From Tetracentron sinense (lineage: Eukaryota; Streptophyta; Magnoliopsida; Trochodendrales; Trochodendraceae): a stretch of DNA of 64,000 bases. How positions within the stretch are numbered: position 1 is the first letter of the stretch; each line of letters starts with the position of its first letter. The notes beneath the pieces are model-generated. The model saw nothing but the letters and a program-made list of their open reading frames with translations. It did not search any database and was not told the DNA's origin. Both the position numbers and the translations under genes were made by a program. Below, piece after piece: positions 1-9,949 of the stretch. The stretch lies in NCBI GenBank assembly GCA_015143295.1, contig CM026564.1, positions 12,512,416-12,576,415 on the forward strand. The letters are read 5' to 3'.

Positions 1-72
1 CTCCTCTTCCACCCAAGGACTAGGAGCATAAATTTCATATAGAGCCGCAGCTCCTTTAGTACCTACTGACAT
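1..72 (-). CDS. Conserved LTR micro-ORF, partial (LTR-A)
   Basis: ATG at the complement of 70-72, open for 24 codons to the window edge. It reads M-S-V-G, a Gly/Ala-rich stretch, then P-W-V-E-E-E. The same start (M-S-x-G) and acidic core occur in other LTRs of this window. Function unknown. Confidence 0.4.
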   Translation of the reverse strand, partial: MSVGTKGAAALYEIYAPSPWVEEE

Positions 73-371
73 GAGACGTAGGCTGAGCATGGAATACTCA
101 GCCTAATTGACAAGAAGGTAAACAGTTTATATTTCATGCTTGCATCACATCAAAGTCGGGAAAACTCTTGAAACCATCGTGTGCTTGAATTGACTTGAAA
201 TAATCTTTTCCTATTTGAAAAATTGTCTTGTCATGTTCTGTCTTGTTTGTCTAGTCATGTTCTATCTTGCTTGTCTTGTCGTGTCATGCGTGAAATTTAA
301 AATGCTCATGCTTGCTTGCTTGCTTGGAATTTAAACATACTCATGCACTTGGGATGTTAGTGCCCTTGAAC

Positions 372-477
372 AACTTGAAGGGAGGGTGGTGTAAACCCCC
401 TCTTTTGCGAAATATGGAACATTCAACTTGAAGGGAGGGAAGTGTAAACCCCCTCTTTTGCGAAAATGCAATAAAGA
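372..477. repeat. Two-copy 53-bp tandem repeat in LTR-A
   Basis: Two copies spaced 53 bp, each starting AACTTGAAGGGAGG and containing CCCCCTCTTTTGCG. The Tekay-2 LTRs carry a comparable purine/pyrimidine-rich direct repeat at the corresponding place (29031-29160). Confidence 0.7.
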
Positions 478-1320
478 AAACATGCATGCTTGGAGGCACA
501 CTAACATCTTGCTTGACGTGTTCTTGTTTTTGTCAAAGTGAGGCAAAACATATCTTAAGATATGCCCTACCTCTATTTACCAACCCTTACGTTTGGCCTT
601 GTTATGGTGTTCATGAATCGAGAATAAAACCCTTGTTCTTAAAAAAACCCGATAAATCATGGCATGCATGTTGTGCTCGTGAAGCCATGTACATACTTTA
701 ACTTGGAATTAAACGTGACATTGGAGATATTAATACATGGAATAACATTATTTCAACATATAAGAATATTCATGCCGTTATAGAAAAACGAGTAACACAC
801 TATCATAAAACCCTAGAAATTTCATATGCCTTAAATCATGCTTTTCGTGATCAATGATTCATCCAATTCATCCATCATCCATGTGTGTTCATTATTGGTG
901 AAATATCATTCCCATTTCATTCATTACAACAACCATATGGCATCCATCGCCCATCACATTCTCCATCCATCCATTCCATCACATTCTCATACTTGAAATT
1001 TGGGGAAAAACCACAAAATGAAGAAAAATGAGAAGAAGATGAACTAGAAGGGTAGCATAGGGTACTGACCCTCAAAAAGGAAAGAAAACCCTTGAGAAAT
1101 GTCATGGAAGACGCTGTCGAGCTTGGAGAAGGAACTCCACGCGTGCTTGAGCTTTAGATTAAGAAATCCAAGCTTTTAGGATGATCTAGGGTTCTCAAAC
1201 CCTTGATCTTTCTCTCAAATGAGAAGAACCTTTAGGGACCCTAGGTTCTCTCTCCCTCTCTCTCAAAATGCTCTAAGTATGAGCTTTGAGGCTTTATGAA
1301 ACCCTCACCCAAAAATTTGG

Positions 1321-1330
1321 CCTTATATAG
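1321..1330 (-). promoter_or_regulatory. Candidate TATA box of LTR-A
   Basis: CTATATAAGG on the minus strand, between the palindromic cluster upstream and the rest of the LTR downstream. Position and sequence match the TATA box of the Tekay-1 LTRs. Confidence 0.55.
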
Positions 1331-1410
1331 AAAAAAGGGGGGGGGGGTCAAAAGACCCATTTAACCTTAATGATTTGGCGAAAACCAACCAAAAAGGCAA
1401 AATCCTGCAT

Positions 1411-1528
1411 GACCGGTCGACCGATGGTGACCTTCAGTAGACCGGTCAAAAATGACCTCTCTAGAATAAAAGCCCATACAAAAAGTACGATGTTAGGTCG
1501 ACCGGTAATGGGTATCGGTCGACCGGTT
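1411..1528. promoter_or_regulatory. Palindromic CGACCGGT cluster upstream of the LTR-A TATA box
   Basis: Contains ACCGGTCGACCGAT, GACCGGTC, GGTCGACCGGT and ATCGGTCGACCGGTT, about 80-200 bp upstream of the TATA box. Similar clusters sit at the same place in the other LTR families here. Suggestive of dimeric binding sites (inference). Confidence 0.5.
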
Positions 1529-1772
1529 CCTTGTGTTTTTGCCCATTTTGCTATTTTCTCTCATTTTTCCCATTTTGGTATTTCGGCATAACTTTTGACT
1601 TGTTTGTCAGATTTTGATGATTCAACTTGCATTAGACTCGTCATTTGAAGAGGAGCATTTCTGGCATTTTAGAATCTTCCAATTCTTCTTGATTGATTAA
1701 TTGCACTATGTGAAAGGCCAATTGGCTATGAGAATGCTATTCATTAGGCACAAAAAGTTCTGGGACGCTACA

Positions 1773-3012
1773 AAATAAATCATATCTACATGGGCTCTTT
1801 TAGTCTTTCTCACTCTCAAATTCTAACACTCAACATTCAACAAGTCAACACAAGTACATTGTGGATGAGTGATGACATAAGCCAACAACTGTAAGGGTTT
1901 GTATTTGGTTGTTAAAGTTATTTTTTCTATTGAGAACCTGAGGTTGTGGTCCTTGTGGAGGTAATATTTGACTGTGGTTAATGGTTGTTGAGTGTTGAGT
2001 TTATATTGTATCATGTTGTTATTTAATATGTTTAGAGTTATTTATCTTCTTATTAACTAAGTTCTACAAGTTTATTGGGTTGTTATTCAAGGGTTGGGTG
2101 TATATGGTCTTCAAGTTTTAAAGGTTACAGGTTTATTAGGTAAGTTATGTCAATAATTTTATTGGTTTATCATATTGTCACAAGTTAATTTAAAAGTTTG
2201 GTGAGTGTGTTCTTTAAATTATAAAGGTTAAGATTTATTAGGTTCTTAATTTTTATTCTATTATTTTATAAGTTTATCAGGTTATTTTATGAATTTTATG
2301 TTAGACCTGTATGCCAACCAAAGTCATATTCAATGAAGTTGTTATTTATTACACATTCATTATTTATGGGTATTTATGTTAATGTCTTATATGATGAGAG
2401 CAATCTTTAGGTAACACTGTAGAAAAACCATGCAAAGGGTTGTGAACCCTGTTAAAAATAATGTCCTCAAAAGTTATTAAGCTTGTAAGACTTTATTGAT
2501 TTGATTAATAAAGGTGTCTTCTTATTTATCTTATAGTATTCATTATGGGTAATTGAACAAGATCATAGGATGATCTTTACGATATGAGATACCCGGTAAG
2601 GTCTTTAGGACATATTGTAGAAGAGCTAAGTGATTGGTTATGGACTAACATAGACAAATTTAGCTCTTCGGTTCCATATGCCAAATATAGTCACAACTTT
2701 GGAAGTTGGGCACTTCACTTATAATACTGTCATAATGTTTCGATGTACTGTCATAATGTTTCGATGTTCTCAAAGGTTGAGATGTGGTTTTATCTTGAGC
2801 TATTATAGTGGTGACTACATATCAACATATTGGTGCTTAAATGTACATTGACTGATAACACTCAATGAGAGGCATGATATCTTGTATAAACCTATTATCA
2901 AATGGATTATCTCTCATTCACAACAAAAAAAATATCTGATAATCCTTAGATCTAAGGACTTCATTGATACTAAGTAGTGATCTACTTGTTTTGATTCCAC
3001 CTAAGTATTCCC
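1773..3012. other. Non-coding spacer, no gene recognised
   Basis: AT-rich sequence with no convincing reading frame. A 20-bp direct duplication (TACTGTCATAATGTTTCGAT) lies at about 2729-2769. The part from about 2400 continues on the far side of Tat-1 after 14681, so Tat-1 inserted into it. It looks like an old unclassified repeat. Confidence 0.5.
3008..3012. repeat. Target-site duplication of Tat-1, left copy
   Basis: TTCCC directly before the 5' LTR, repeated directly after the 3' LTR at 14677-14681. Confidence 0.9.
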
Positions 3013-3496
3013 TGTAAACACCCAAATTTTGCACCCCTTTTAGCATCTTGTACCCCTCTAAATACCCTCTTTTAAGACCCTCTTTTCAGGTGCTTTGAAT
3101 TCCGAAAAACGTCATTTAGGTGAAAATTGACCAAAATGCCCCTAAGGTGTAAAATGACCAAAATACCCCTGAAAAAGTGCTAAAAAGTTTTCATTTTGTT
3201 TAAAATGATTTTATAAAATTTTTGATAAATTTTGACTATTTTTGGAGTTAAATCGGACTTAAAATGGTTGAAATTGACCGAAATGCCCCTAGAGCATAAA
3301 CTGACCAAAACGCCCCTGAAAAGTACCGGAAAATCCATGTTTTATCTAAAATATTTTCCTGGATTTTATCGGCTCAATTTAGACTATCTTTGGGGTCAAA
3401 ACGGGCTTAAAACGAAGGAATTGTCTTGGGTATGACACGTGGCAAGTCAAAAGTCAACAAAAAAACAAAAAAATTAGTTTTTTGGGCCCCTAAATG

Positions 3497-3742
3497 GGGG
3501 CGCTACTTCAAGTAGCGCCCCACCTATTTTTGCCCACTTATTAGATGGGCGCTACTTCAAATAGCGCCCCGAGTGAACTCCCTTTTTTTGCGCGTGTCGG
3601 TAGGCTTTTACGGAAAAAACGAAAAGGGGCGCTACTTCAAGTAGTGCCCCCTTAATGTCGACCCATTTTGCCGCCGCACTGTTCCTTGCCGCCTACTGTT
3701 TGGGGTTTTTATCCAAAATGGGCGCTACTTCAAGTAGCGCCC
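3497..3742. promoter_or_regulatory. Four palindromes with core GGGCGCTACTT in the 5' LTR promoter
   Basis: Palindromes at 3497-3521, 3547-3569, 3626-3650 and 3720-3742. Each has arm GGGCGCTACTT facing its reverse complement around one central C. The first and fourth are perfect; the second and third have one arm mismatch. The last ends 18 bp before the TATA box. They may be dimeric factor sites, or hairpins in read-through transcripts. Confidence 0.75.
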
Positions 3743-3759
3743 CCCCTGTTTTTGCTTCC

Positions 3760-3767
3760 TATAAATA
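3760..3767 (+). promoter_or_regulatory. TATA box of the Tat-1 5' LTR
   Basis: TATAAATA after the palindrome block, followed by a C-rich stretch and a pyrimidine-rich region where transcription would start around 3790. The identical site in the 3' LTR is 13295-13302. Confidence 0.75.
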
Positions 3768-4006
3768 CCCCACCCCCCTTTCTTCATTCGAACTCATTCC
3801 CAAAAGCTTTGCTCTCTTCTCTCTCCTCTTTCACTTCCTCGTTAGCGTCGGCGATCCCGGGAATTCGATTTCGAAGAATCGTTCTCGGGAGCACTTATTT
3901 CAGAAACCCTTTTGGGTTTCCCGGAAGGTAAAATCGCCAAAACTCTGACGTTTGCTTTGTCTTTTATTAGTTGTAATTATTTATTGTTTTTTTATGCTTA
4001 GACTGC

Positions 4007-4214
4007 TACCCTGTCAAACCCCTGCCTGGTTTTACTTAAACCCGGCTGACCCTATCAAACCCCTGCCCGGTTTTACTTAAACCCGGCTTACCCTGTCAAA
4101 CCTTTGCCCAATTTTACTTAAACCCGGCTTACCCTGTCAAACCTCTGCCCGGTTTTACTTAAACCCGGCTTACCCTGTCGAACCTCTGCCCGGTTTTATC
4201 CAAACCTAGCCTCG
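4007..4214. repeat. 41-bp tandem repeat inside the Tat-1 5' LTR
   Basis: Five copies of a unit beginning TACCCTGTCAAACC and ending TTAAACCCGGCT, spacing 40-41 bp. Present again in the 3' LTR at 13542-13748. Confidence 0.85.
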
Positions 4215-4325
4215 CCTAGTCGAACCCCTGCTCAAATCCCAGTTCGAAACTAGTCTTGCCTAAGTCAAACCTCTGTCCAAATCCCAGTTTAAAACCCCAG
4301 TTAGCCCTGATTAAACAGTCAAACC

Positions 4326-4470
4326 CGGATTAAGCCCTAGTTAACCCTAAGTAAACCCTACCTAAACCCTAGTAAACTCTAGGTAAACCCTACCTAAACC
4401 CTAGGTAAACCCAAGCTTAACCCTAGGTAAACCCTAGTTATACCCTGATCAAACCCTAGTTAAACCCTAT
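4326..4470. repeat. Degenerate telomere-like CCCTAA stretch in the LTR
   Basis: Irregular AACCCTAGGTAA, ACCCTACCTAA and ACCCTAGTTAA words resemble the plant telomere unit CCCTAAA but with variable spacers. Repeated in the 3' LTR at about 13855-14012, and independently in the Ogre-2 LTRs. Not a true telomere array. Confidence 0.6.
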
Positions 4471-5130
4471 CTATCTGTTCAAACCCTGTTCAAATACCCA
4501 CCTCACCAGGCTCCTCGGTACGAGCTTAAACTACCCCGAGGCTCCTCAGCACGAGCCTAAACTGCCCCATCGCTCCTCAGCACGAGCTTAAAAGGCCATT
4601 CTGCTCCCAAATGAGCGTAAACAATCACAATCACAATCACAATCAAATCAACCTCCAATCAAAATCAAATCAAACTTCCAATCAAATCAAACCATCAATC
4701 ACCAGCCGGAACTACGTGTGGCTTCATTCCACTACTTGTGGATACGTAGGCAACCCTGATCGGGTTCAGCTCCCCTAGGATAGAAGCCCTATTCCATTCT
4801 TATCCTACCTATCTTTATTTATTTCATTCATATTACATTACTCAGCATATAGATCGAATTTCAAGTTTCTCTTATGGTTTCCTTTATTTGATTCAAACTT
4901 AGGGAGTAGGTAACCATCTCTGGATGGGAGTTTAGGGGTGCCTAACACCTTCCCCTAACTCAATTGAATCCCTTACCCTGACCTCTGATTTCCAGACCAT
5001 GCCTTATCCAACAATTTCAAGGACCTATTTCCCTCAGAATTAGATAGAACAACCCAATTACAATTTATCCCTATTCCTTATCGGGATCCATCCTGATCGG
5101 GAATGGAAGGGTAAAATTCAGGTACTCACA

Positions 5131-6036
5131 GCTGGCGACTCTGCTGGGGACTCTGGTTTCGCAGACCAGGGTTCAAGCCAAATCCTGAGTTTTAATCAAA
5201 CATTGGAAACCATATTAGAAGCTTCAAAATTCATCTATATGCTGCAAATTTTTATTATTTTCAAACTCGGACAATTTTTTTGCCAACTTAGCAACATGCC
5301 TAGGATTCCATTTCTTTTATTCATTGCTTGATTTCAATTAATGTATATACATTCATATTCATTGCATACCAGAATAAGAACCCTTTCACCTATCTAGTTT
5401 GGATCCAGTAAGCTTACAATCGAGGGATGGTTATCCCCGATGCTGGAGCCCAAAGATCTGTGGAAAGTACTAGTTGTAGACCGAGAGATGGTTATCTCCG
5501 GTTAATGCAACTGGTCTTTCCCGCTTGCACCAATCATCTCTTTTCAGGTATGTTCTATACCGGGGAGTCGTATATACGGTCAAGTGCTCCTCAAACTTTT
5601 AGACAAAACCCTGCATACACTAGCATAAGCATATAGACTATTAATCTCTGTTTGGGCATAAACCAAGAGCTACCCGTCAGGAGGGATAACCTTATCCCTA
5701 TTCTACTATTGGTTTAAGCCGCTCCTGCATCTTTGTTCTGGTATTAGGACAAATTTATCCCTATACCTACCTTTTCGGAGCTTTGTATGAGCCTTGATTG
5801 CTAGATAGGTCTAACCCTAATCCATTCATTTTAATTTGTTTCATAAATGATTCTTTTCAATTCAATTCAAAATTTATAAAGGATTCAATTCAATTCATAA
5901 TGTTCGAGTTAAAAAAAAATATTTCAATTCATCTTGTTCATATCATCATCCATTCTATTAAACATCATAGCCATCATTTAGGTCAAGTCTTGTCATCATC
6001 TACCTCATTCATTTCATCTCTAATTGTAGTACATTC
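5131..6036 (+). other. Untranslated leader of Tat-1
   Basis: About 900 bp between LTR and gag with no credible gene; the Ogre ORF1 found in Ogre-2 is absent. A 50-bp block (5531-5580) is about 86 percent identical to the Ogre-2 leader at 51804-51853 and includes a CTTTTCAGG splice-acceptor-like word. Confidence 0.65.
5133..5150 (+). other. Primer binding site of Tat-1
   Basis: TGGCGACTCTGCTGGGGA begins 2 bp after the 5' LTR. This form is described for Tat/Ogre elements and attributed to an arginine tRNA. Ogre-2 has the near-identical site at 51478-51495. Confidence 0.75.
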
Positions 6037-7644
6037 ATGAGTCGGAGATTTACTCGTTCTATGACTAAAGCACTTGCCCTTGCACAAGCAGAGCAAGAGA
6101 AAGAGTATCTCAAAGATTTACCATTAGCACTCTCAGAGATGGAGCACGAAGAAGCACCAGATGACATGTCCACCATACAAGCTTTGGATAATGCACGCGA
6201 AATTCATGAAATCAAAGGCTCAATCACTGCAATCTTTGAATCACTGAAGAGTCTTACCATGGCACAGGCATCTAACCGTCCCATTCTTCAACCAGGACCT
6301 TCATCTGTTGAACAACCTACTAGATCATCCCCCAATCCTCAACCCATTGATGACCCAGACTTTGGCCAGTATGACCAACCTGCTGATGAAGTAAACCAAG
6401 CCCCACCAGATCAACCAAATTCGCTCACCCCAGAGATAACGCTGTTCATAAAGAAGCAACAAGAGCAAATGGAAAGAGTCAAAGAGCAGCTCAGGCAGAT
6501 ACAAAAGGGGAAAACAGTCCAGGGAAATGATTTCTCAGATTTGACATTCTATACTGGGAAAGCAGTGTCTGAAAAGTTCAAAGTCCCAGTCTTCGAGAAA
6601 TATGATGGTAAGGGATGTCCTCGTACTCACCTCAGGCTCTACTATGGAGACATGCTTGGCCACGGTGGAAACCCTGCATTACTAGTCCAATGCTTCCAGA
6701 AGAGTTTGACAGGTCCGGCTTTAAGATGGTTCACGTCACTGGATTTAGAAAGGATCAAGACATGGAAGGACCTGACAACTGCATTCATTGAACATTACTC
6801 TTTCAATATGGAGCTCCTGCCATAGAAGGGTGACCTTGAGCTCATGTTCAAAAAACCTGATGAGTCATTCATCGAGTATGCAGCCCGATGGAGGGAGATG
6901 GTCGCCAGAATGAGAGTTTCCCTACCCGATGATGAGCTGATAGACACATTTCTCAAGACTCTGAAGCAACCTTACTCTACCTTACTAGCCGCAGTTCAGA
7001 CTTCAGATTTTGCCATAGTAGCCCGAAGCGGGGCCCGTATTGAAGCATCCATCCGGTCTGGGTCTATACATTCCACATTATACCAAGATTCATCACAAGC
7101 TGAAGGCAGCCACAACAACAAGTTCGGAGGGAGACGTGATCCCAAGAAGAGAGAAACCGATGTCCAAATGGTGACACCTGTAGCACCAGTCCGAGTTCCT
7201 AACTTTGGGGCACCAGCACCACAGGCCCCTAATCAGCATCAAGTTCATCAGCTAGTTCAACCCCAGTACCAAGCCCAGGGTCAAAGGCAGCAGCGCGGGC
7301 CAACTAGGCAATTTACCCGTCTCCCCTACTCACTCAGTCTGCTCCTTCCGTTCCTCATAAAGAAAAAGCTGGTTGAGCATCCAGAGCCAGTCCCTATACC
7401 TAACCCAGTACTGCACTATTTTCGTGTGGATCAACACTGTGACTTCCATCAAGGCCTAGGTCACTTAACCGACAATTTCCGAGCATTGCAACATAAAGTC
7501 CAAGATATGCTTGAGCAGGGCAAGATTGAGTTCGCTCCTGGAAAGACCAATATCCTTGATACCCCCATGCCACCACATAATAACCAAGCTAACCATATCC
7601 AGCCTGCCCAACCCATCCAACCGGCCATGCCTGTGCCGTTTTGA
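6037..7644 (+). pseudogene. gag: gag of Tat-1 (Ogre-type Gag), interrupted by one stop
   Basis: Encodes the capsid-like Gag protein that would package element RNA in the cytoplasm. The frame opens with ATG at 6037 and runs about 535 codons, broken only by an in-frame TAG at 6823-6825 (codon 263). Features in order: acidic N-terminus; a Gln/Lys-rich coiled-coil-like stretch near residues 130-155; the retrotransposon Gag core (F-E-K-Y-D-G around 186-193, W-F-T-S-L near 228, E-Y-A-A-R-W-R-E-M just after the stop); a Gln/Pro-rich linker; and a C-terminal zinc-finger-like C-x2-H-x4-H block around 7438-7490. The usual last cysteine of that block is Phe (D-N-F). Ogre-2 carries the same domains at 54352-55797. 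The frame ends with TGA at 7642-7644 and no protease follows. Confidence 0.85.
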
Positions 7645-8465
7645 TAGCCACTGGGAATGAAGCATCTCGAGGCAGAAAGCCAGAGAAAGAACACTTCTGA
7701 AGGGGTCGACAGAGATCAAGCCGGTTGAAGTCTGTTTTTTGTTTTTTGTCAAGTCTTGTAAGTATCAGCAAGTGGCCCATAGTTTGGTCCATGTAAAGTC
7801 TGTCTTTTGTAGTCAAATATGTCATGCTCACTTCTCATTTTCTATAAAACAAATTTTTTTGAAAGAAGTCTCATTTTGTTTATGCCTAAATTTGGCCTAT
7901 GATGATCTAGCACTTCTCAGAAGCTCTAGTAACCTGAGGCCACCTAAAAACACAATTGTTTTCTCTCCTCGTGCTAGTTAAGTCTGTTGGTTTAAAAAGG
8001 GCTCGCCTGAATCATATGATTAAACCACTTTATTCCAAGAATACCCAAGGGCAGCATATGTCAATGAGCAGGAAAAGGAATTTTCAAAAGAAACCCTCAA
8101 CCTTACAGAGCCAAGGCAAGAAAGAAACGAAACTCAGTAATGACCTTAAGTATGCAAAAATTGGAACCTTGCTACGGTAGGGGCAGAGGGAAAATCAGAG
8201 ATTTCTTCAAAAAAAAGGCCTCGCACAGTCTATCAGACCAGTGTCAAGATTTCAAATTACAAATCATTCATAGAGAAGAAAGTGTACAGAGCATCCATCA
8301 TCCATACTGAGGTAGTATACAAGACAGGAGCAGAACAATATATGAAGCACTCAACAAAGAGATTGACCAAGCATCACACCGAGGGGCACAGTCAGTCCAT
8401 TGTCGAAGACCCATACGGTTGGAAACAGATTTTCTAAGAGTATTCGTCAACACAATCGTATGGAG
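7645..8465 (+). other. Pol deletion region of Tat-1
   Basis: Where protease, RT, RNase H and integrase should lie there are only about 820 bp of non-coding DNA. T-rich sequence around 7730-7880 loosely resembles the non-coding segment between G-patch and RT in Ogre-2 (56730-56890), so the deletion may run from that intron-like segment to the integrase tail. Confidence 0.6.
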
Positions 8466-8522
8466 AATGAAGACCTCCCAGAGCCAGTCAACACAGATCA
8501 AGTCAAAAGATGCTATGCTTAA
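8466..8522 (+). pseudogene. C-terminal remnant of Tat/Ogre pol (integrase tail)
   Basis: Eighteen codons plus TAA, reading N-E-D-L-P-E-P-V-N then a V-K-R-C-Y-A end. The last codons of Ogre-2 integrase (about 60373-60432) read the same way once a 1-bp insertion there is allowed for. The similarity continues into the 3' untranslated region, anchoring the right edge of the pol deletion. Confidence 0.75.
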
Positions 8523-9123
8523 GACCTTGTTAGAAAACTGTCTGTACTCTCATTCGCTGTAGGACATGAAAGGAGGCCATCTTTGGCACACATTTTTCCC
8601 TACTCGTACACCCGATCGAGTTCATATCAACAAAACCTGCTAGTTAGCCCTTCGAGCCTAATAGCCTTTCTTTCTTAAAACACATCTACCGGGACACCCC
8701 TATCAAAGCTTCCTTGTAGGCCTAAGAGCCTGAACTACGACATGACCTGATCCTAAAAAGGGTACGTAGGCAGCCTGAAAATCAGGTGCAGTCAAATCAA
8801 TCAATTGAGCACATTAGCCTCTTCACAAAAGTAAAGAGAAAAAGAAAAAAAAAAAAAAAGAAAAAAGAGGAGAGAGCAAATCCAAAAAGCTCAACAAGAA
8901 AAAAAGCAAAAGCTCAAAAAAAAGTGCTCAAGTAAGCAAAGCTCAGAAGCAAAAAGAGTGTTCCCAAAACCTCGACCCCTAAGCCTACGTTTCGTCCTAT
9001 CTTAAGTCCTCCTAGATCCCTCAGAGACTAAGAGTACAGACAGATTGATAGACAAGTATCCGAAAGCAACACATCAAATCCACCAAGGCGATGACGGGAG
9101 AAGATAGCTCAGCTCAACTCAAA
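8523..9123 (+). other. Start of the Tat-1 3' untranslated region, with a purine-rich tract
   Basis: Non-coding. The first 300 bp are similar to Ogre-2 60433-60690 (shared GCTAGTTA, GGGACACCC and AAAGGGTAC words). 8826-8950 is almost pure A/G. 8970-9110 resembles Ogre-2 61265-61430 (shared ATGACGGGAGAAGAT). Confidence 0.6.
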
Positions 9124-9213
9124 GTCGCAGGCCCAGTGAAAACCAGAAATGGCACTAAGGCGTAAAAATAATGCGAGCCCAGCTCTAGTATAGCTACTAG
9201 GGGCAAAAAAGGA
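9124..9213 (+). other. Structured 3'-UTR module, copy a (Tat-1)
   Basis: Predicted stems: AGTG 9135-9138 with CACT 9153-9156, enclosing CCA (9143-9145), GAAA tetraloop, TGG (9150-9152); CGTA with TGCG just downstream; CTAGT 9185-9189 with ACTAG 9196-9200. The other three copies use different bases in these stems while keeping pairing. Function unknown; it lies in the 3' part of the genomic RNA. Confidence 0.6.
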
Positions 9214-9225
9214 AATAAATTATTA

Positions 9226-9314
9226 ACTTCACAGGCATGAGTGAAAACCGGAAACGGTCTCATTGCGCAAAAATTATGCGATCCCCATGACTTGGTCATT
9301 CCAAGGGTAAAAAA
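9226..9314 (+). other. Structured 3'-UTR module, copy b (Tat-1)
   Basis: Stems: ATGAG 9237-9241 with CTCAT 9259-9263, enclosing CCG (9248-9250), GAAA tetraloop, CGG (9255-9257); CGCA with TGCG; ATGAC 9287-9291 with GTCAT 9295-9299 around TTG. It ends in the same AGGGTAAAAAAG word as the Ogre-2 copies. Confidence 0.6.
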
Positions 9315-9949
9315 GAGAAAAAGTTGAATTCTGGTTCGATGACAGAAGAAAACTGTGACTCTCCAGCAACACATCTCTACAAGCTCAGATCGAAGAAGCT
9401 TAATGTCATAGTGATCCAATGCCCTTAGCTCCAAGCAAGACCCGGTTCAGCATACAAAAAGGTCAGAACTGAGTAACTATCTCCCTTCGCAATAACTCAA
9501 AAGGTTAAGATTGCTTATTGCTATATCCTGCCCAAGAGGGGCAAGAGATCCACAAACTCCAGCCAGGACAGGCCCTTTCATAAACTAACAAGCAAAGAAG
9601 GCACCCTCCTTTTAAACTTTTGATCTTAAATTCAAAATTTTTGAAATCTCATTATTACTTTCAAACTGTGTTCAAAACTCAAAATTTTCAAAAGCAAATC
9701 GTCTTCAAAGAGTCATAGTCCGTATCATGGCTTGGTCAAAAATCGATCTCCTTCCAAACAGTTCTCAGAAGAGCCGCAGAGAAAACAAGCGCAGAAATTG
9801 CAAGCCAGGGGCAAGTGCGAAATTAGAGCTTCATTTAGCGAGTCATCTCTCTGCTCTTTCCATTATCATTCCATCTCATCCGTATTTATTCTAAGCATAT
9901 CACCATTCATTATAGGCATCATCATGCATCTCATGTCTCATCTCTTTAC
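9315..9949 (+). other. Tat-1 3' region, non-coding
   Basis: No gene or clear repeat. A run of AAATTTT-like words at 9610-9700 is the only visible pattern. Confidence 0.5.

Larger units (their letters stand above)
1..1772 (-). mobile_element. Truncated LTR of a Tekay-like Ty3/gypsy element (LTR-A)
   Basis: Reverse-strand LTR cut by the window edge. Its outer end reads TGTAGCGTCCC on the minus strand (complement of 1762-1772), a typical TG start. On the minus strand, in order, it has a palindromic CGACCGGT cluster (1411-1528), a TATA box (1321-1330), a two-copy 53-bp repeat (372-477), the conserved GCTGAG/CTCAGC hairpin near 90-105 and the start of the conserved LTR reading frame. The layout matches the LTRs of the two complete chromoviruses downstream. 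Whether it is a solo LTR or part of an element cannot be told. Confidence 0.8.
3013..5130 (+). repeat. 5' LTR of Tat-1
   Basis: Starts TGTAAACACC and ends GGTACTCACA, the same ends as the 3' LTR. In order: four near-perfect palindromes (3497-3742), a TATA box (3760-3767), five 41-bp tandem units (4007-4214), a degenerate CCCTAA-like stretch (4326-4470) and CAATCA microrepeats (about 4620-4710). Confidence 0.92.

Noticed and set aside
3655..3948. Overlapping 87-97 codon frames in the Tat-1 LTRs (also 13203-13483)
   Set aside because: Two frames are open at once over palindromes and a pyrimidine-rich promoter; copies differ in frame, no domain.
4326..4470. True interstitial telomere
   Set aside because: CCCTAA-like words are irregular, inside an LTR and duplicated in the other LTR.
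6820..6830. Programmed stop read-through in Tat-1 gag
   Set aside because: The TAG lies within the conserved Gag core, not at a gag-pol border, and the next bases do not match a known read-through context; a mutation is simpler.
9124..9314. Hammerhead ribozyme in the structured 3' module
   Set aside because: I could not find the CTGATGA and GAAA core arranged with three stems as a hammerhead requires.
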